A stretch of 64,000 bases of DNA from Codonopsis lanceolata (Eukaryota; Streptophyta; Magnoliopsida; Asterales; Campanulaceae), in NCBI GenBank assembly GCA_013146195.2, contig CM028377.1, positions 164,775,824 through 164,839,823 on the forward strand, given 5' to 3'. The notes below the pieces were generated by a model. It was not told where the DNA came from. It worked only from the letters and a program-made list of their open reading frames with translations, and ran no database searches. Both the position numbers and the translations under genes were made by a program. This document shows positions 23,850 through 35,345 of this stretch, one piece after another; position 1 is the stretch's first letter; each line of letters starts with the position of its first letter.

Positions 23850-24306
23850 TATGTTTGAGCAATTTAAAAATTAAATTTTATAAAATTAGTTTATTTTTAA
23901 AATATTAAAATTAAAATTAAACTATTTATTTCCTAAAGCATGCAAATATTATCTATCTACGTAAAATTATCTAACACCCTAACATGCAAAAATTGGACGT
24001 CAAAATTTAAAAAGGAGAGTTAGAATTACTTGTTTGCAGCTTTAGATGAGTTGTCGCCGGAGTGTAAGCTTGATGCCGGCAAAAATGGAGTCCTTCCCTT
24101 GCTTCAATCTTCAAATGGGTTGAAATGGTGGGTGAATAGTGGTAGAAGTTGAAGGGTTTGAAGGAGGGTGAAGGAATCTTTTAAATATGCCGGAAGTTGT
24201 GAAGATTGAAGAGAATCTCACCAGATTTGGAAGGAAACGGCTGCTGCACTTGCTGTTTGAAGGAGGGAGTAGTCTGGTGATTCTGCAGAAGAGGCTCGGT
24301 GGCTGC
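23850..24306 (-). other. Leader of the Athila accessory ORF with possible decayed intron
   Basis: On the minus strand a CT-rich leader precedes a donor-like GTAATT near 24028. A very AT-rich stretch then runs to the ATG at 23849. The acceptor position reads GCTCAA where CAG would be needed, so splicing would fail in this copy. Confidence 0.35.
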
Positions 24307-24461
24307 TTAAATAAAGACACCTTGCGGTCGCAAGGTGGCTTTTACATCCGCAAAGGTCGGCGATTCATGCGTTCTACATTCTCAAGCGATTCCCACGTCT
24401 TGCGATAATTCATGATGTTTGGGGACCTTGCGGTCGCAAGGCCTCACCTTGCGTCGCAAGG
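24307..24461 (-). promoter_or_regulatory. Internal motif array and TATA-like box before the Athila accessory ORF
   Basis: The palindromic motif CCTTGCGGTCGCAAGG occurs at 24320-24335 and 24426-24441, with a 15-bp variant at 24447-24461. On the minus strand the array is followed at 24315-24307 by TTTATTTAA, a TATA-like box, and then by leader DNA to the ORF start at 23849. The same motif stands upstream of the LTR TATA box at 31625-31746. A promoter is inferred, not shown. Confidence 0.5.
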
Positions 24462-24797
24462 TAATTGTCTCCTTTTTGTTTCTTTTCATTCTTTTTCAGC
24501 ATTAGCAGTTAAGTCCCTCCGTTATATTCCGTTATGTTTCGTTCCTTTCCTGCATTATAAAACTCTACAAAAACTCTAAACTAAAATTATTAGCAACATA
24601 TAAATACAACATTAAGATGCTTTTCTCCCCCAAACTTGAATTTTGGCATATTTAATTTTAAAATTAAATGTCCAAAAATACATTTAACGGAGAATAACAT
24701 ATTTAAATTAACTACAAAAGCAATAAAATTCATAATAGTGGGTTGCCTCCCACTTAGCGCCTTTGTTTAACGTCTTTGGCTCGACCCAACTGCAAAC
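24462..24797. other. Spacer between the internal promoter and Athila pol
   Basis: AT-rich non-coding DNA with CCCCCAAACTTGAATTTTGG, similar in style to the 3' untranslated region. No gene was seen. Confidence 0.5.
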
Positions 24798-27700
24798 CTA
24801 ATCATTGGGTGGTGCATTGTCAGCCAAACGAATTAATTCAATTGTTCGTTCAACTGACATCGGTTCAAGGTATGGCTTGAGTCGGTGTCCATTAACTTTA
24901 AAAACTTCATTATTCTTTGGATTTCTTATATCAATAGCTCCATGAGGATAAATTCGTACAATTATGAAAGTGCCAAACCACTTAGATTTTAACTTTCCAG
25001 GGAATAACCTAAGTCTAGAATTAAAAAGTAAAACTTTCAATCCTGGTCGAAACATCTTATTAGGCTAACCCCATATCATGATACTTCTTGGTCTTCTCTT
25101 TATACGTTTTAGCATTCTCATACGAATTTAGCCTGTGTTCTTCTAGTTCATTTAATTGAAACAATCTTTCCTCACCAGCCAAGGTTAAATCTAAATTTAA
25201 GTCTTTAACAGCCCAATAAGCTTTATGTTCGATTTCAACTAGTAAATGGCAGGCTTTGCCATATACCATTCGGTATGGACTCATTCCTATTGGGGTTTTA
25301 AAAGCAGTTCGGTATGCCCATAAAGCATCCTTAAGTTTAGATTCCCAATCTTTACGATTAGGCCTAACAGTCTTTTCTAGTACTGCTTTAATTTGTCTAT
25401 TACTAACCTCTACTTGGCCAGATGTCTGAGGATGATATGGTGTAGCTAACTTGTGAGTTACACCATGTTTCTTAAGGACATTATTCAATAACTTATTAGT
25501 AAAATGAGTTCCTTGGTCACTTATTATGGCCTTAGGTACTCCATATCTAGCAAAAAGATCTTCCACAAATTTAACCACAGTTTTACCATCATTTGTTTTA
25601 GTAGCTATGGCTTCAATCCATTTAGACACATAATCTACTACTACCAAAATATATTCACAATTATTTGACACTGGAAAAGGACCCATGAAATCAATGCCCC
25701 AAACATCAAAGATTTCAACAACCATGTTAATATGCAAGGGCATTTCGTTTCTTTTTCCTATTCCACCAGTTCTTTGACACTTATCACATGTTCTATAAAA
25801 TAATTCACAATCTCTAAAAATAGTAGGCCAATATAAACCAGATTGTAAAATTTTTCTAGCAGTTTTATTCCCACTAAAATGACCTCCACAAGAGTATTCA
25901 TGGCATAATTCCATAATACTTTGTTGGTCTTTTTCTGGAATACATCGCCTAATTAAAGAGTCTGAACATATTTTATATAAATGAGGCTCTTCCCAAAAAT
26001 AATTTTTCGCTTCAGCCAAAAATTTCTTCTTTTCATAATGATCAAAATCAGGATTTATGATATCAGACACATAATAATTGACAAAATCAACATACCAAGG
26101 GTCTGAATCTCTAATAGCTAACAGTTGCTCATCAGGAAAATCTTCATTTATGGGAATTGGGTCATCAAGAAATTGACGTTCAAGTAAGGGTGAAAATTCT
26201 AATCTAGACAAATGGTCGGCTACGACATTTTCAGTTCCCTTTTTATCTTTAATTGTGATGTCAAATTCTTGTAACAATAGGATCCACCTAATTAGTCTAG
26301 GCTTAGCATCTTTCTTACTTAATAAATATTTTAAAGCAGAATGATCGGAAAATATTATCACTTTTGATCCTAACAGATATGATCTAATTTTTTCTAAAGC
26401 ATACACAACTGGCAAGAACTCTTTTTCTGTTGTTGTATAATTTAGTTGTGCATCATTTAGAGTTCTACTAGCATAATGTATCACATGAGGCTTTCTATCT
26501 ACCCTTTGTCCTATCATGGCTCCAATTGCAAAATCTAATGCATCGCACATGATTTCAAAAGGAAGAGACCAATCAGGGCCGGATAAAATAGGGGCAGTAG
26601 TTAATCTTTCTTTTAATAGATTCAATGCTTCCACACATTCTTGGTCAAAAACAAACTCTGTATCTTTTGCTAGCAAGTTACATAGAGGTTTACAGATTTT
26701 GGAAAAATCTTTTATGAATCTTCTATAGAATCCGGCATGCCCTAGAAAACTTCTAACACCTTTAACAGAAGTTGGGGGAGGTAATTATGAAATAACTTCT
26801 ATTTTTGCTTTGTCAACTTCAATACCTTTATTTGACACAACATGCCCTAATACAATTCCATGTTTGACCATGAAATGACTTTTCTCTCAACTTAAAGTTA
26901 AATTTGTTTCACAGCATATTTTCAAAACTGATGTAAGATTTTCTAAGCAATGATCAAAAGAGTTTCCAAAAACTGAAAAATCGTCCATGAAAACTTCAAC
27001 ACATCTTTGAACTAGGTCTGAAAATATAGAAATCATGTATCTTTGAAAGGTGGCTGGTGCATTACATAGTCCAAATGGCATTCTCCTAAAAGCAAAAGTG
27101 TCAAAAGGACACGTAAAGGTTGTTTTCTCTTGGTCTTCGGGTGCTACAGGAATTTGGTTGTAACCAGAAAAACCATCAAGAAAGCAATAGTACTCGTGAC
27201 CGGCTAGTCTTTCAAGGATTTGGTCAATAAATGGCAAAGGAAAGTGATCTTTCCTAGTTGCCGCATTTAGCTTTCTCAAATCAATGTACATTCTATAACC
27301 AGTTATTGTTCTTGTAGGGACTAATTCATATTTTTCATTTTTAACAACTGTAATTCCTGAATTTTTAGGAACTACCTGAACTGGACTAACTCATTTACTG
27401 TCTGATATTGGGTATATTATACCTATATCTAGAAGCTTAAGAACTTCTTTTCTTACGTCTTCTTCCATGTGTGGGTTAAGTCTTCTTTGTCTTTCTCTTG
27501 AAGGTTTACTACCTTCTTCTAGGTGTATTTTATGCATGCACATAGATGGACTAATACCTTTTAAATCAGCTAAGGACCATCCTATGGCTTCTCTATGTGT
27601 CCATAAAACTTTCAATAAACTTGCTTCTTGTTCTTCAGTTAAATCAGCTGCTATTATAACAGGTAAAGTTTTACCTTCCCCTAAAAATACATATTTTAAG

Positions 27701-28617
27701 TGGGGTGGTAATGGCTTTAATTCTTCTACTGGAGGAGATTTAACAGATGACATAAATTTATAATTTTCTGGTTTAATTGTTTCTTCTATTTTAACCTCCT
27801 CATTCTTTCCTTCTTTAATAACTTCCTTATTTTCTACTTTAACATTCTCTATCTCAATTTCTTCAAAAAGAGATTTTAAAATTTCTACTTCATCTTCTTT
27901 AATTTCATTAGTTTCTTCTTCTACTTTTTCTATTCTATCAGATTTAATTTCTGACTCTAATTCTTTCTCTATATTGTCTTTATTTTTAAGAGCTTCTAAT
28001 TTTTCTCTTTCTTGTCTTTCTTCCTCTTCTATTTCTCTTTCTATCTTATCAATGTCAATTTTTATGGGAGGAATATGATTATCATCATAAACTATAAATA
28101 CATTTTTCTCATAGTCATCTTCTTCATTATCTTCTTCAAAAGTTTCAGTCGATAATTTTTCTATTTCGTCTATGGAAAAACATGCATTTATGTCACTAGG
28201 TCTATTCATAGCATCATAAACAGAGATTTCAACAGTTTCACCTAGAACTGACATTGTGAGTTTACCATTCTTCACATTTATCATTGTATTGGCAGTGGCC
28301 ATGAAAGGTCTGCCTAACAATATAGGAACTTCATTATTTGTGCAAATCTTCCTTTCCATCTCTAGAACCACAAAGTCGACTGGAATGATTAGTTTATCAA
28401 CCTGAACTAGGATGTCTTCCACTATACCCAAAGGATATTTAACTAAACGATCAGCTAATTGTAATTGCATATTAGTGGGTTTTAGTTCTCCTAACCCTAA
28501 TTGTTTATAGACCGCAAAAGGCATCAAGTTAATACTTGCTCCTAGATCTAGCATGGCTTTCATCTTTTTAGAGCTTCCCAAAGAGACTTGGATATTAAAG
28601 CTACCAGGGTCTTTCAA
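24798..28617 (-). pseudogene. Athila pol: protease, RT, RNase H, integrase
   Basis: The protease shows MLDLGASINLMP (about 28560) and ILLGRPFMATAN. RT starts near 27600 (NPHMEEDVRKEVLKLLD) and contains FPLPFIDQILERLAG, FSGYNQIPVAPEDQEKTTF and the catalytic FMDDFSVFG (about 26985). RNase H shows MCDALDFAIGAMIGQ and YTTTEKEFLPVVYALEK. The integrase zinc finger is CHEYSCGGHFSGNKT with CDKCQ. The catalytic triad lies in VWGIDFMGPF, IISDQGTHF and SGQVEVSNRQIK. Stops at 27391, 26887, near 26790 and at 25060 interrupt an otherwise continuous frame. The end at 24798 holds the chromodomain-less tail LKPYLEPM. Confidence 0.9.
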
Positions 28618-30512
28618 CTTAGGGGGTAATTCGGGTTGTAAAACAGCACTTACATTTTCAAAACAATAATTTTCTCATTGTTTTCAAACTTGTGTTTCTT
28701 AGAGTGAAGATCTTTGAAAAACTTGGCATAAGCTGGAATATTTTTAATAACGTTAAGCAAAGGAAGATTAACATTCACTTTGGATAACATATTATAAATT
28801 TCCGTAAATTGTTTGTCCATTCAGTTTTTCATAAGTCTTCTAGGGAATAGAATTGGAGGAACATATGGTGGTGTAGCCACATAAGGTCCCTCTTTTTCTG
28901 GTTCTAACTCTTTTTCTACTTCTACTTCTACTTCTTGATTTTGAATTTCTTTTTCTTTTTCCTCGTTTGAAACTTCTACTTCTACTTCTACTTCTTGATT
29001 AATTGTTTGGTCATTCTCATTACTATTATCTTTTTCGACTTCTTTTTCAGAATTATCTACTGCATCAAGCACATTAGAAGAATGAACAGGATCACTTACC
29101 TCTTCTCCTATTACTTTACCACTTCGCAAGACAGTGATTGATTTTGCTTGCTCGGTTTGACTAGGGAACTTCCCTTCTTCTCTTTTCTCAGTTTCAGAAT
29201 TCACTATGTGCTTCTTCAAATTTTCAACTTCTTCAAGCAGATACTTTAGCAGAACAGCTTGACCTTTACTTGTTCCATCTTGTTTTGGAACTTCTTCAAT
29301 CCTTAATTGATTTTGATTTGGAAATTGTTGTGGTTAAGGTTGTTGAGGCTGGAATTGTTCAGGTTGTAAATGTTTATTTCCTCCCCAAGAAAAGTTAGGA
29401 TGATTCCTCCAACCAGGATTATATGTGTTTGAGTAGGGATCATTCCTTGGCCTTTGAGGGTATACGTTCATGGCATTTGCCTGTTCAACATACATAGCAC
29501 TTGATGGACAAAAATTAGTAGCATGGGAATATAATCCACATAAGGCACATACTTCTTGAATTGGCCAATTTTCAAATTGAGCTTGTGTATCTGATTTTTC
29601 TTGAACTTGGTATAGACTCCTACTTTTACCTCTAGCACTTTTCTGTTGAGAATTAATACTTAACATCTCAAATAATTCCTCTAGTGCTTCTGGTGTCATT
29701 CTATTAATAGAACCACCAGCTGCACTATCAACCATAGTTTGTAAGCCTGGCGAAAGACCATGATAAAATTGAAGTACTAACACATGTTGAGCCAGATTAT
29801 GATGAGGACACATAATGAGCAGATTTTTAAATCTATCCCAAGAATCATGGAATGTTTCACCTGGTTCATTTTGGAATGACATGATTTGTTTTCTGTATTC
29901 AGTAAGAGATGCATGCTTATAGTATTTACTCATAAACAAATCATATAATTGAGCCCAAGTATAAACACTACTAGGTGTTAGATTCATAAACCATCGCTTT
30001 GCCAATTCTTTTAATGCACTAGGAAAGTATTTCATTTTAACTTGATCTTCAGTCAACCCCCCTAAAGGAAAAGTACTCATCATGTATTCATAATCTCTTA
30101 AGAAACTGACAGGATCTTCGTGACGCATCCCATGACAGGAAGGTATAGCATTAAAATAATGGCCTTTTAATTCAAAATTCCTTACAGCATCTGGTAAGAC
30201 TAGACATGATGTTACTACATTTAATGAAGGTCTACTGAAATCATTAATAATTCTTTGATTTACCACTACTTCCATATTTCTTCTAGCAGGTTCTTCTTCT
30301 CTTTGATTTGCATTAACCGGGCGAACCGGTTTTTCAAGATTTTGATTAATATTATCTTCCATTGTAGGATCAACCAGAGGATCCTCTAGATTCAATTGTT
30401 CTTGATTATCAGACTCGGTTTCTAGATTTTCAAGATCTTGATTCTTTCTACTATTATTTATATCTTGATTCAGTTCTACCAGTTGAGGATTCAAAGATCT
30501 ACGACCGTGCAT
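28618..30512 (-). pseudogene. Athila gag
   Basis: The 392-codon frame starting at 30512 (MHGRRSLNPQ) has the retrotransposon gag core DPVSFLRDYEYMMSTF, WFMNLTPSSVYTWAQL, ETFHDSWDRFKNLL and YHGLSPGLQTMVDSAAGG. A short knuckle CALCGLYSHATNFC follows. After a stop near 29334, the Glu/Val-rich part at 29219-28821 and KQFTEIYNMLSKVNVNLPLL (about 28800) lead into protease. The product would form the capsid. The start lies about 150 bp inside the primer site. Confidence 0.85.
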
Positions 30513-30664
30513 AAAATAAATTAAAGTAATTTAAAAACAACTAACTATTAAAATAAATAAAATAAAATCTTTTTGTATTTTTATTTTTTTATAAAAACTG
30601 AAAATTAAAAACTAAATTAAATTAAAATTACGCTACCAACAAACTAACTATGTGAACTAGCTTG

Positions 30665-30682
30665 TCCCCGGCAACGGCGCCA
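30665..30682 (-). other. Primer binding site, tRNA-Asp type
   Basis: The minus strand reads TGGCGCCGTTGCCGGGGA just inside the LTR, the sequence typical of Athila elements. It supports both lineage and orientation. Confidence 0.9.
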
Positions 30683-30688
30683 AAAACT

Positions 30689-31962
30689 TGATCGATGTCT
30701 TATTTTAATTATTTCCTTGCAAGTGGACAAGACTTTTGGAGAATAGTTTTGGAAGCAAGGGTCGAACCCACAGAGACAAGAGATCACAGATAATGCAATT
30801 TATTGATAGAAAATTATTAATCTAAGGGGGTTTTTATATTTATTCTATTCTAACTACTAGTATTATTTAGGTGTCTAACTAATTAGCAGCAAATACAGGT
30901 TATGAAGATCTTATGGTATATGGCAATCTAGGATTAGGGTTTCACTTGTATCTCCTCTATGTTTAATTCAAAATAATTATCATTCAATTTCTTGGGTTCG
31001 TTCACAAAAGATAGATACAGTATGTTGAATTATTAGTTCAGCCTCCATCCCTGCATCATTCATCCATTCTATATCCTAAGCACAAGAACATATGATCTAT
31101 CTGTCACCTAGGTCATGTATGAACCTGGCCCTAACTTATCACTCTCGTGCATCGATAGGTCCAATTTATTGTGATGGTGAGCCAGTGTACGACATATGCA
31201 CATTGGTCATGCAGTTATCCGCACCTCTAGGCCTTTATTATTTGCGATTACATTCAGTTGTTCAAAACGAAATAATAGAGGGATTGATAAACACCACAAT
31301 CAACAAGAATTGAATGAACATAAATATGAATTAAAATATAAATTCGATACAAGTTACCTCCCACCTCCTAGATTAATGATGATTTAGTTCATCATAGACG
31401 ATGAACAACACATGGAGATGAATGGAGACATGATTTGATCTTCAATACTTGTAATTACAATAACTAAATATGTTATACAACCTAAAATCTATTCTAAAGC
31501 TATTCAAAACTGTTTCTAGCCGTTTCTACTCGTCCTAGGCTTTGGCATCCGATTCCTATTTATACCGAGGAGTTGTATTTCAATCGAATCTCTAGTGAAA
31601 ACGCCAAAAATCGCATTCTGACTACCTTGCGGTCGCAAGGTCTGGGGCACCTTGCGATCGCAAGGTCCTTGGAAATCCGGGGCTTTGTTTTCTTGATGTA
31701 CCGTCCCACCTTGGGGCAAGGTCTGGAACACCTTGCGACCGCAAGGTCTCCAGCGTGATATTTCTTCTTTTCTTCTTCAATTTTCATCTTGGACCCTTCT
31801 TGGATTTTGCATATAAAAGCCTTGTGCTTTGCATATTTTCACTAAAAACCCTGAAACTCATAAAACTCACTGAAAACACATATCAGTAGCCAAAAGCCTC
31901 GTGAAATAGCATAATTTAAGTCATAGAAGCATATAAAATCGACGTATAAAATACATCGATCA
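30689..31962 (-). repeat. 5' LTR of Athila element
   Basis: The 1274-bp LTR is bounded by TGATCGATGT and ACATCGATCA, a perfect 10-bp inverted repeat. It is the complete partner of the truncated left LTR. Confidence 0.92.
31556..31746 (-). promoter_or_regulatory. U3 palindrome array and TATA box of the Athila LTR
   Basis: CCTTGCGNNCGCAAGG palindromes lie at 31731-31746, 31650-31665 and 31625-31640, with a degenerate copy at 31709-31721. On the minus strand they precede the TATA box GGTATAAATAG (31566-31556) by about 60 bp. Weaker copies lie at 20181 and 20238 in the left LTR. Confidence 0.6.
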
Positions 31963-33080
31963 AGGCACTATCAAGGCCTTAACTTATTATGCGTCGATCA
32001 GGCCAAAGCTGAGCAAATCATGGACCAACTGCATGGTGGTACCTACGGACCCCACATGAATGGCCATATGTTGTCCAAGAAAATTATCCGACAGGGGTAC
32101 TATTGGAGTACGCTTGAAACCGATTGTATTCGGTGGGTACGACATTGCGATAAGTGCCAACGCTTTGCCAACCTGGAGCATGTGTCCCCCGCACGTCCTA
32201 TATAACTCCACGGCCCCCTGGCCCTTCTCAACATGGGGAATCGATGTCATAGGCCAAATTCACTGAAGGGATCCAATGGCCACAAATATTTCCTAGTAGC
32301 CGTTGATTACTTCACGAAGTGGGTGGAAGCCTCTTCCTATAAAATCCTGAATGCCCGAAAGGTGTCCGAATTCATCCGGACCAACATAATATATCACTAC
32401 GGAGTGCCTTTCGAAATAATCTCCGACAATGGCACGCGTTTTGAAGGGGACGTGAATCGTCTGCTTGACGAATTCAAGATCCAAAGGCATAAATCCTCCC
32501 CCTACCGGCCGCAAGCCAATGGTGCCGTTGAAGCAGCCAACAAAACGCTCGAAAACATCATCAGAAAAATGGCTGATACAGGAAGAGACTGGCCAGAAAA
32601 ATTACCGCTAGCCCTCTGGGGCTACCGCACCTTAGTTCGCACACCCACTGGGGCTACCCCCTATTCCTTGGCATATTGCATGGAGGCAGTGCTGCCTATT
32701 GAAGTTGAAATACCATCATTAAGAGTAATGATGGAATCTGGCGTAGCAGAAATTGACTGGGTCAAAGGGAGATTTGAAGAATTAGCCCTAATCGACGAAT
32801 GACGCCTACTAGCCCTGGAGCATACCCAAGCGTATCAAAGGCGCATAGCCCGAGCCTTCAATAAAAAAGTCAAAGGTCGCGACATCAAAGTCGGGGATCT
32901 TATGCTTCGAGAAAAACCCCCTAGTTATGTTGATACTAGGGGAAAATGAAAATCTCCATGGATGGGACCGTATATTGTCAAAGAAATCCGATCAGGAGGC
33001 GCCGTACTTCTCACAAACCAAGAAGGAGAAGACCTTGTTCAGCCCTTCAATCTCGACAAGCTCAAAAGGTATTATGCTTG
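31963..33080 (+). pseudogene. Tat-type Ty3/gypsy integrase C-terminal half
   Basis: It begins exactly at the Athila LTR border. The zinc finger part is LHGGTYGPHMNGHML with CDKCQRFAN. The core shows WGIDVIGQI, VAVDYFTKWVEASS, FEIISDNGTRFEG and YRPQANGAVEAANKTLE, the D, D, E triad of Tat integrases. The tail has LPLALWGYRTLVRTPTGATP and GPYIVKEIRSGGAVLL, ending LKRYYA near 33080. Frames break near 32205, 32260, 32800 and 32946. The upstream half (gag to RT) is not present on the other side of the Athila element. Confidence 0.85.
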
Positions 33081-33109
33081 AGCTAATTTATCCAACGGTC
33101 GCTTCCCTC

Positions 33110-33260
33110 TCCAGCTCGCTAGGTTGAAAACCCGAAAGGGCGGCCTAGGCAAAAATTATAGCAAATAAAGAAAAAAAAATATATATATATATATAAAGGA
33201 TAAATAAGGGCTTGCTAGGCTGAAAACCCGAAAGGTCGGCCTAGGCAAAAATTAGAGCAT
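33110..33260 (+). repeat. Duplicated block after the Tat pol
   Basis: GCTAGGTTGAAAACCCGAAA then GGGCGGCCTAGGCAAAAATT is repeated about 97 bp later with few changes. An AT microsatellite lies between the copies. Such GAAAACCCGAAAGG blocks downstream of pol are familiar from Tat elements. Confidence 0.65.
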
Positions 33261-34154
33261 ATAAAAAAATCAGGAGAAAAAGAAGAGGGAAGGCACTACT
33301 TGAATCCTCAGCATCCTACCTCCAGTCTTCAGCATACGAGGGGCTCGACTGACAAAAAGAAAAGAGAAAAACCACGACAAATAAGCTCACATATAAAACA
33401 CTAAAATATAAAAATACAAGTCCTAAGGTGCAACTTAGAAATAATTGCTAAAGAAATTTAGATTGTGCGTCATCTGCCTGTACATATCTATTATTGCCTC
33501 TACCCCCTTTTGTTCCCCCAAACTATCCCTTCTTTTGCAGCTCAAGCCCCAAGGTGGTCCATCAGTGTCTGCGATGTCCGCCCAGCTGGGCCTATATACT
33601 CCTTCTGCAAGGCACAGAAGAGGCTCAGTCTCATCAGAATGAGAAGCACCAGAAGTGTCCTCGTCCTATTCATTATCCGTATTACCGTTGTCCTGAAACA
33701 GCCAGACAACTTGGGTTCACTGCTGCCCTATCTGATTGCGAAGAGAAATGCAGGGGCTATGAGAATAGCCTTATGCCAAGCGTAGCCCTGCAGCAATTAT
33801 ATGGCCGAGAACAGGAGGAGGCGGCTGCCCTCTTCTCCCCGAATATCTCCAGAAAAGCCCTCTCGAGCCCGAAGGTGTATTCTTTTAAAATCCGTTTCTG
33901 AGATACAACGTGTTGTTACCCTTAGATATTGGTATAGCTTTATTTTATGCATGCATTTTGAGTCTGTATTTTTAATATTTTTGCATCATATAAAATTATA
34001 TTGCATTGTATAATAAATGTTTGTACAGGTTTTAGTACGAAAAAAAGAGAAAAAGGAAACTAATAAGCGCAGGTATCCAAGACTAATGTGCACGAGACGA
34101 CTAGCTCCTATCAAGACCACCACCCATGACCCAAGGGCCCTCTCAGGCCACCAC
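33261..34154. other. Tat post-pol region with GC-rich segment, unassigned
   Basis: At 33480-33930 the DNA is GC-rich and open on both strands. On the minus strand a CTTGCAG acceptor-like site suggests it could be a terminal exon of the antisense gene to its right. The rest is AT-rich and non-coding. Confidence 0.35.
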
Positions 34155-35345
34155 TCAGATGCTCGACTCTCGTCCCGAGCTGCTCGACCCAAAGATCCGC
34201 ATCATCGCATCACCATCCCGGCGCCGGTTTGTCGTGATTGCGCCATTCCCCTCCGGCAGAATTCGGCCAACAAGCTTTTGATAAAGCTTGTTAATGCTGA
34301 AGAAGCCCCGCATCAGCCTCTTATAAGTTGACACATTCACCTGAGAAAAAAAAATGAGACAACAAAAAGAAAATATATTAGTCTCCAAAAAAAAATAGAC
34401 ATGCTAAATGAAAAATAAAAAAAATATATGTGCATGATAAAAAAAAAGAGAAAGAAATGCAAAGGTAAATGTGTCTACCGAACGGGCTCAAGCCCGAACC
34501 CGACGCCTCGTGAATCTCGACATTCGAAGCATTTCTCTACCACATGACCGCCTAATGATACCGAATGGTAGAGAAGACGCCATCGAGGCTCAAGAAACTC
34601 CATTCTCGTCGAGAGATGGGATGGAAGGCCTTGGCCTGGCAGAGGCATCAGAAGCCCGTCTAGGCACAGCAGGAGCAGGAAAGGGAGGATGAAGCACTGT
34701 CCGCAAGAAATCCTCATATGCCATAACCGGAAAATCAGTCGTTGGCATAAGGAATTTCGACAGGTACTGATACCTGTTCGGCAAGTGGTCGAGCTCTATC
34801 ACCCAAAAAAGAGGCTTAGGAGGCACCACTGGAGGCACCAAAATTGAATAATGCTGGCGGTTGACCCGCTCGCCCATGTACAAGGAGTCCACCATAATGG
34901 ATACCATCAGTATCCGGCAGCGGCTCAATCCTAAAGCAACAGCATAATGCCCCTCTAGGCCCTCCCAAGGAAGGAAATGCACTGTATCCGCACTCGAGCT
35001 AGCAATCCGCTCCTGCACCCGCTCCTTCTTTGAACAACCGCCGTCCTGATCCGGCCGAACTCTGTTCTCATCAATGAACTCAAGCATATAAGGTGGCTGG
35101 TGGACACGCTGACGAAGACGACCCGGCGTGAAATGAAAGAATGAAAAGGCCCAAACTTGCAAAAGGAAAGAAAAATAAAAGAAAGAAATTTTATCAACAA
35201 TAAAAAAATGTATGCTGCAAAATATATATAAAAAAAAGTAAAGAAAGAAAAAAGAAGCAGCAAAATCAAGAAAAGGCATATACCTCCCACGCCGGGGCAA
35301 ATCCATTCAAAGTCGGCGAGTCATTCCGGCAAGCCCTGTCCATGG
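34155..35345 (-). pseudogene. Antisense plant-mobile-domain (PMD) gene, 5' part lost
   Basis: It runs opposite to the Tat pol. The exon at 35345-35284 reads SSMDRACRNDSPTLNGFAP then AWE, followed by a donor. An intron of about 125 bp ends near 35156, where the acceptor reads GCAAG instead of CAGG. The next exon (VWAFSFFHFTPGRL, LPWEGLEGHYAVALGLSR, LYMGERVNRQHYS, LPNRYQYLSKFLMP) ends at 34590. A further exon with acceptor TTTTCTCAG at 34344 reads TYKRLMRGFFSINKLYQK. The NGFAP-WEVWA and MGERV-RQ phrases recall PMD proteins. The N-terminal PMD half is missing at the junction near 35400. Confidence 0.6.

Larger units (their letters stand above)
19692..31962 (-). mobile_element. Athila-type Ty3/gypsy retrotransposon
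   Basis: Both LTRs are present, the left one truncated by the gap. The primer binding site matches tRNA-Asp as in Athila elements. Gag, protease, RT, RNase H and integrase are in gypsy order, followed by a post-pol accessory ORF and a long 3' untranslated region. The intact LTR has perfect 10-bp inverted ends TGATCGATGT and ACATCGATCA. The right flank is a Tat-type integrase gene, so this element inserted into another retrotransposon. The frame stops make it non-autonomous. Confidence 0.9.

Noticed and set aside
34590..35306. Single 238-codon minus-strand ORF with hydrophobic start as a membrane protein
   Set aside because: The hydrophobic start is translated intron (T-rich between donor 35283 and acceptor near 35156); only the part after it is exon.
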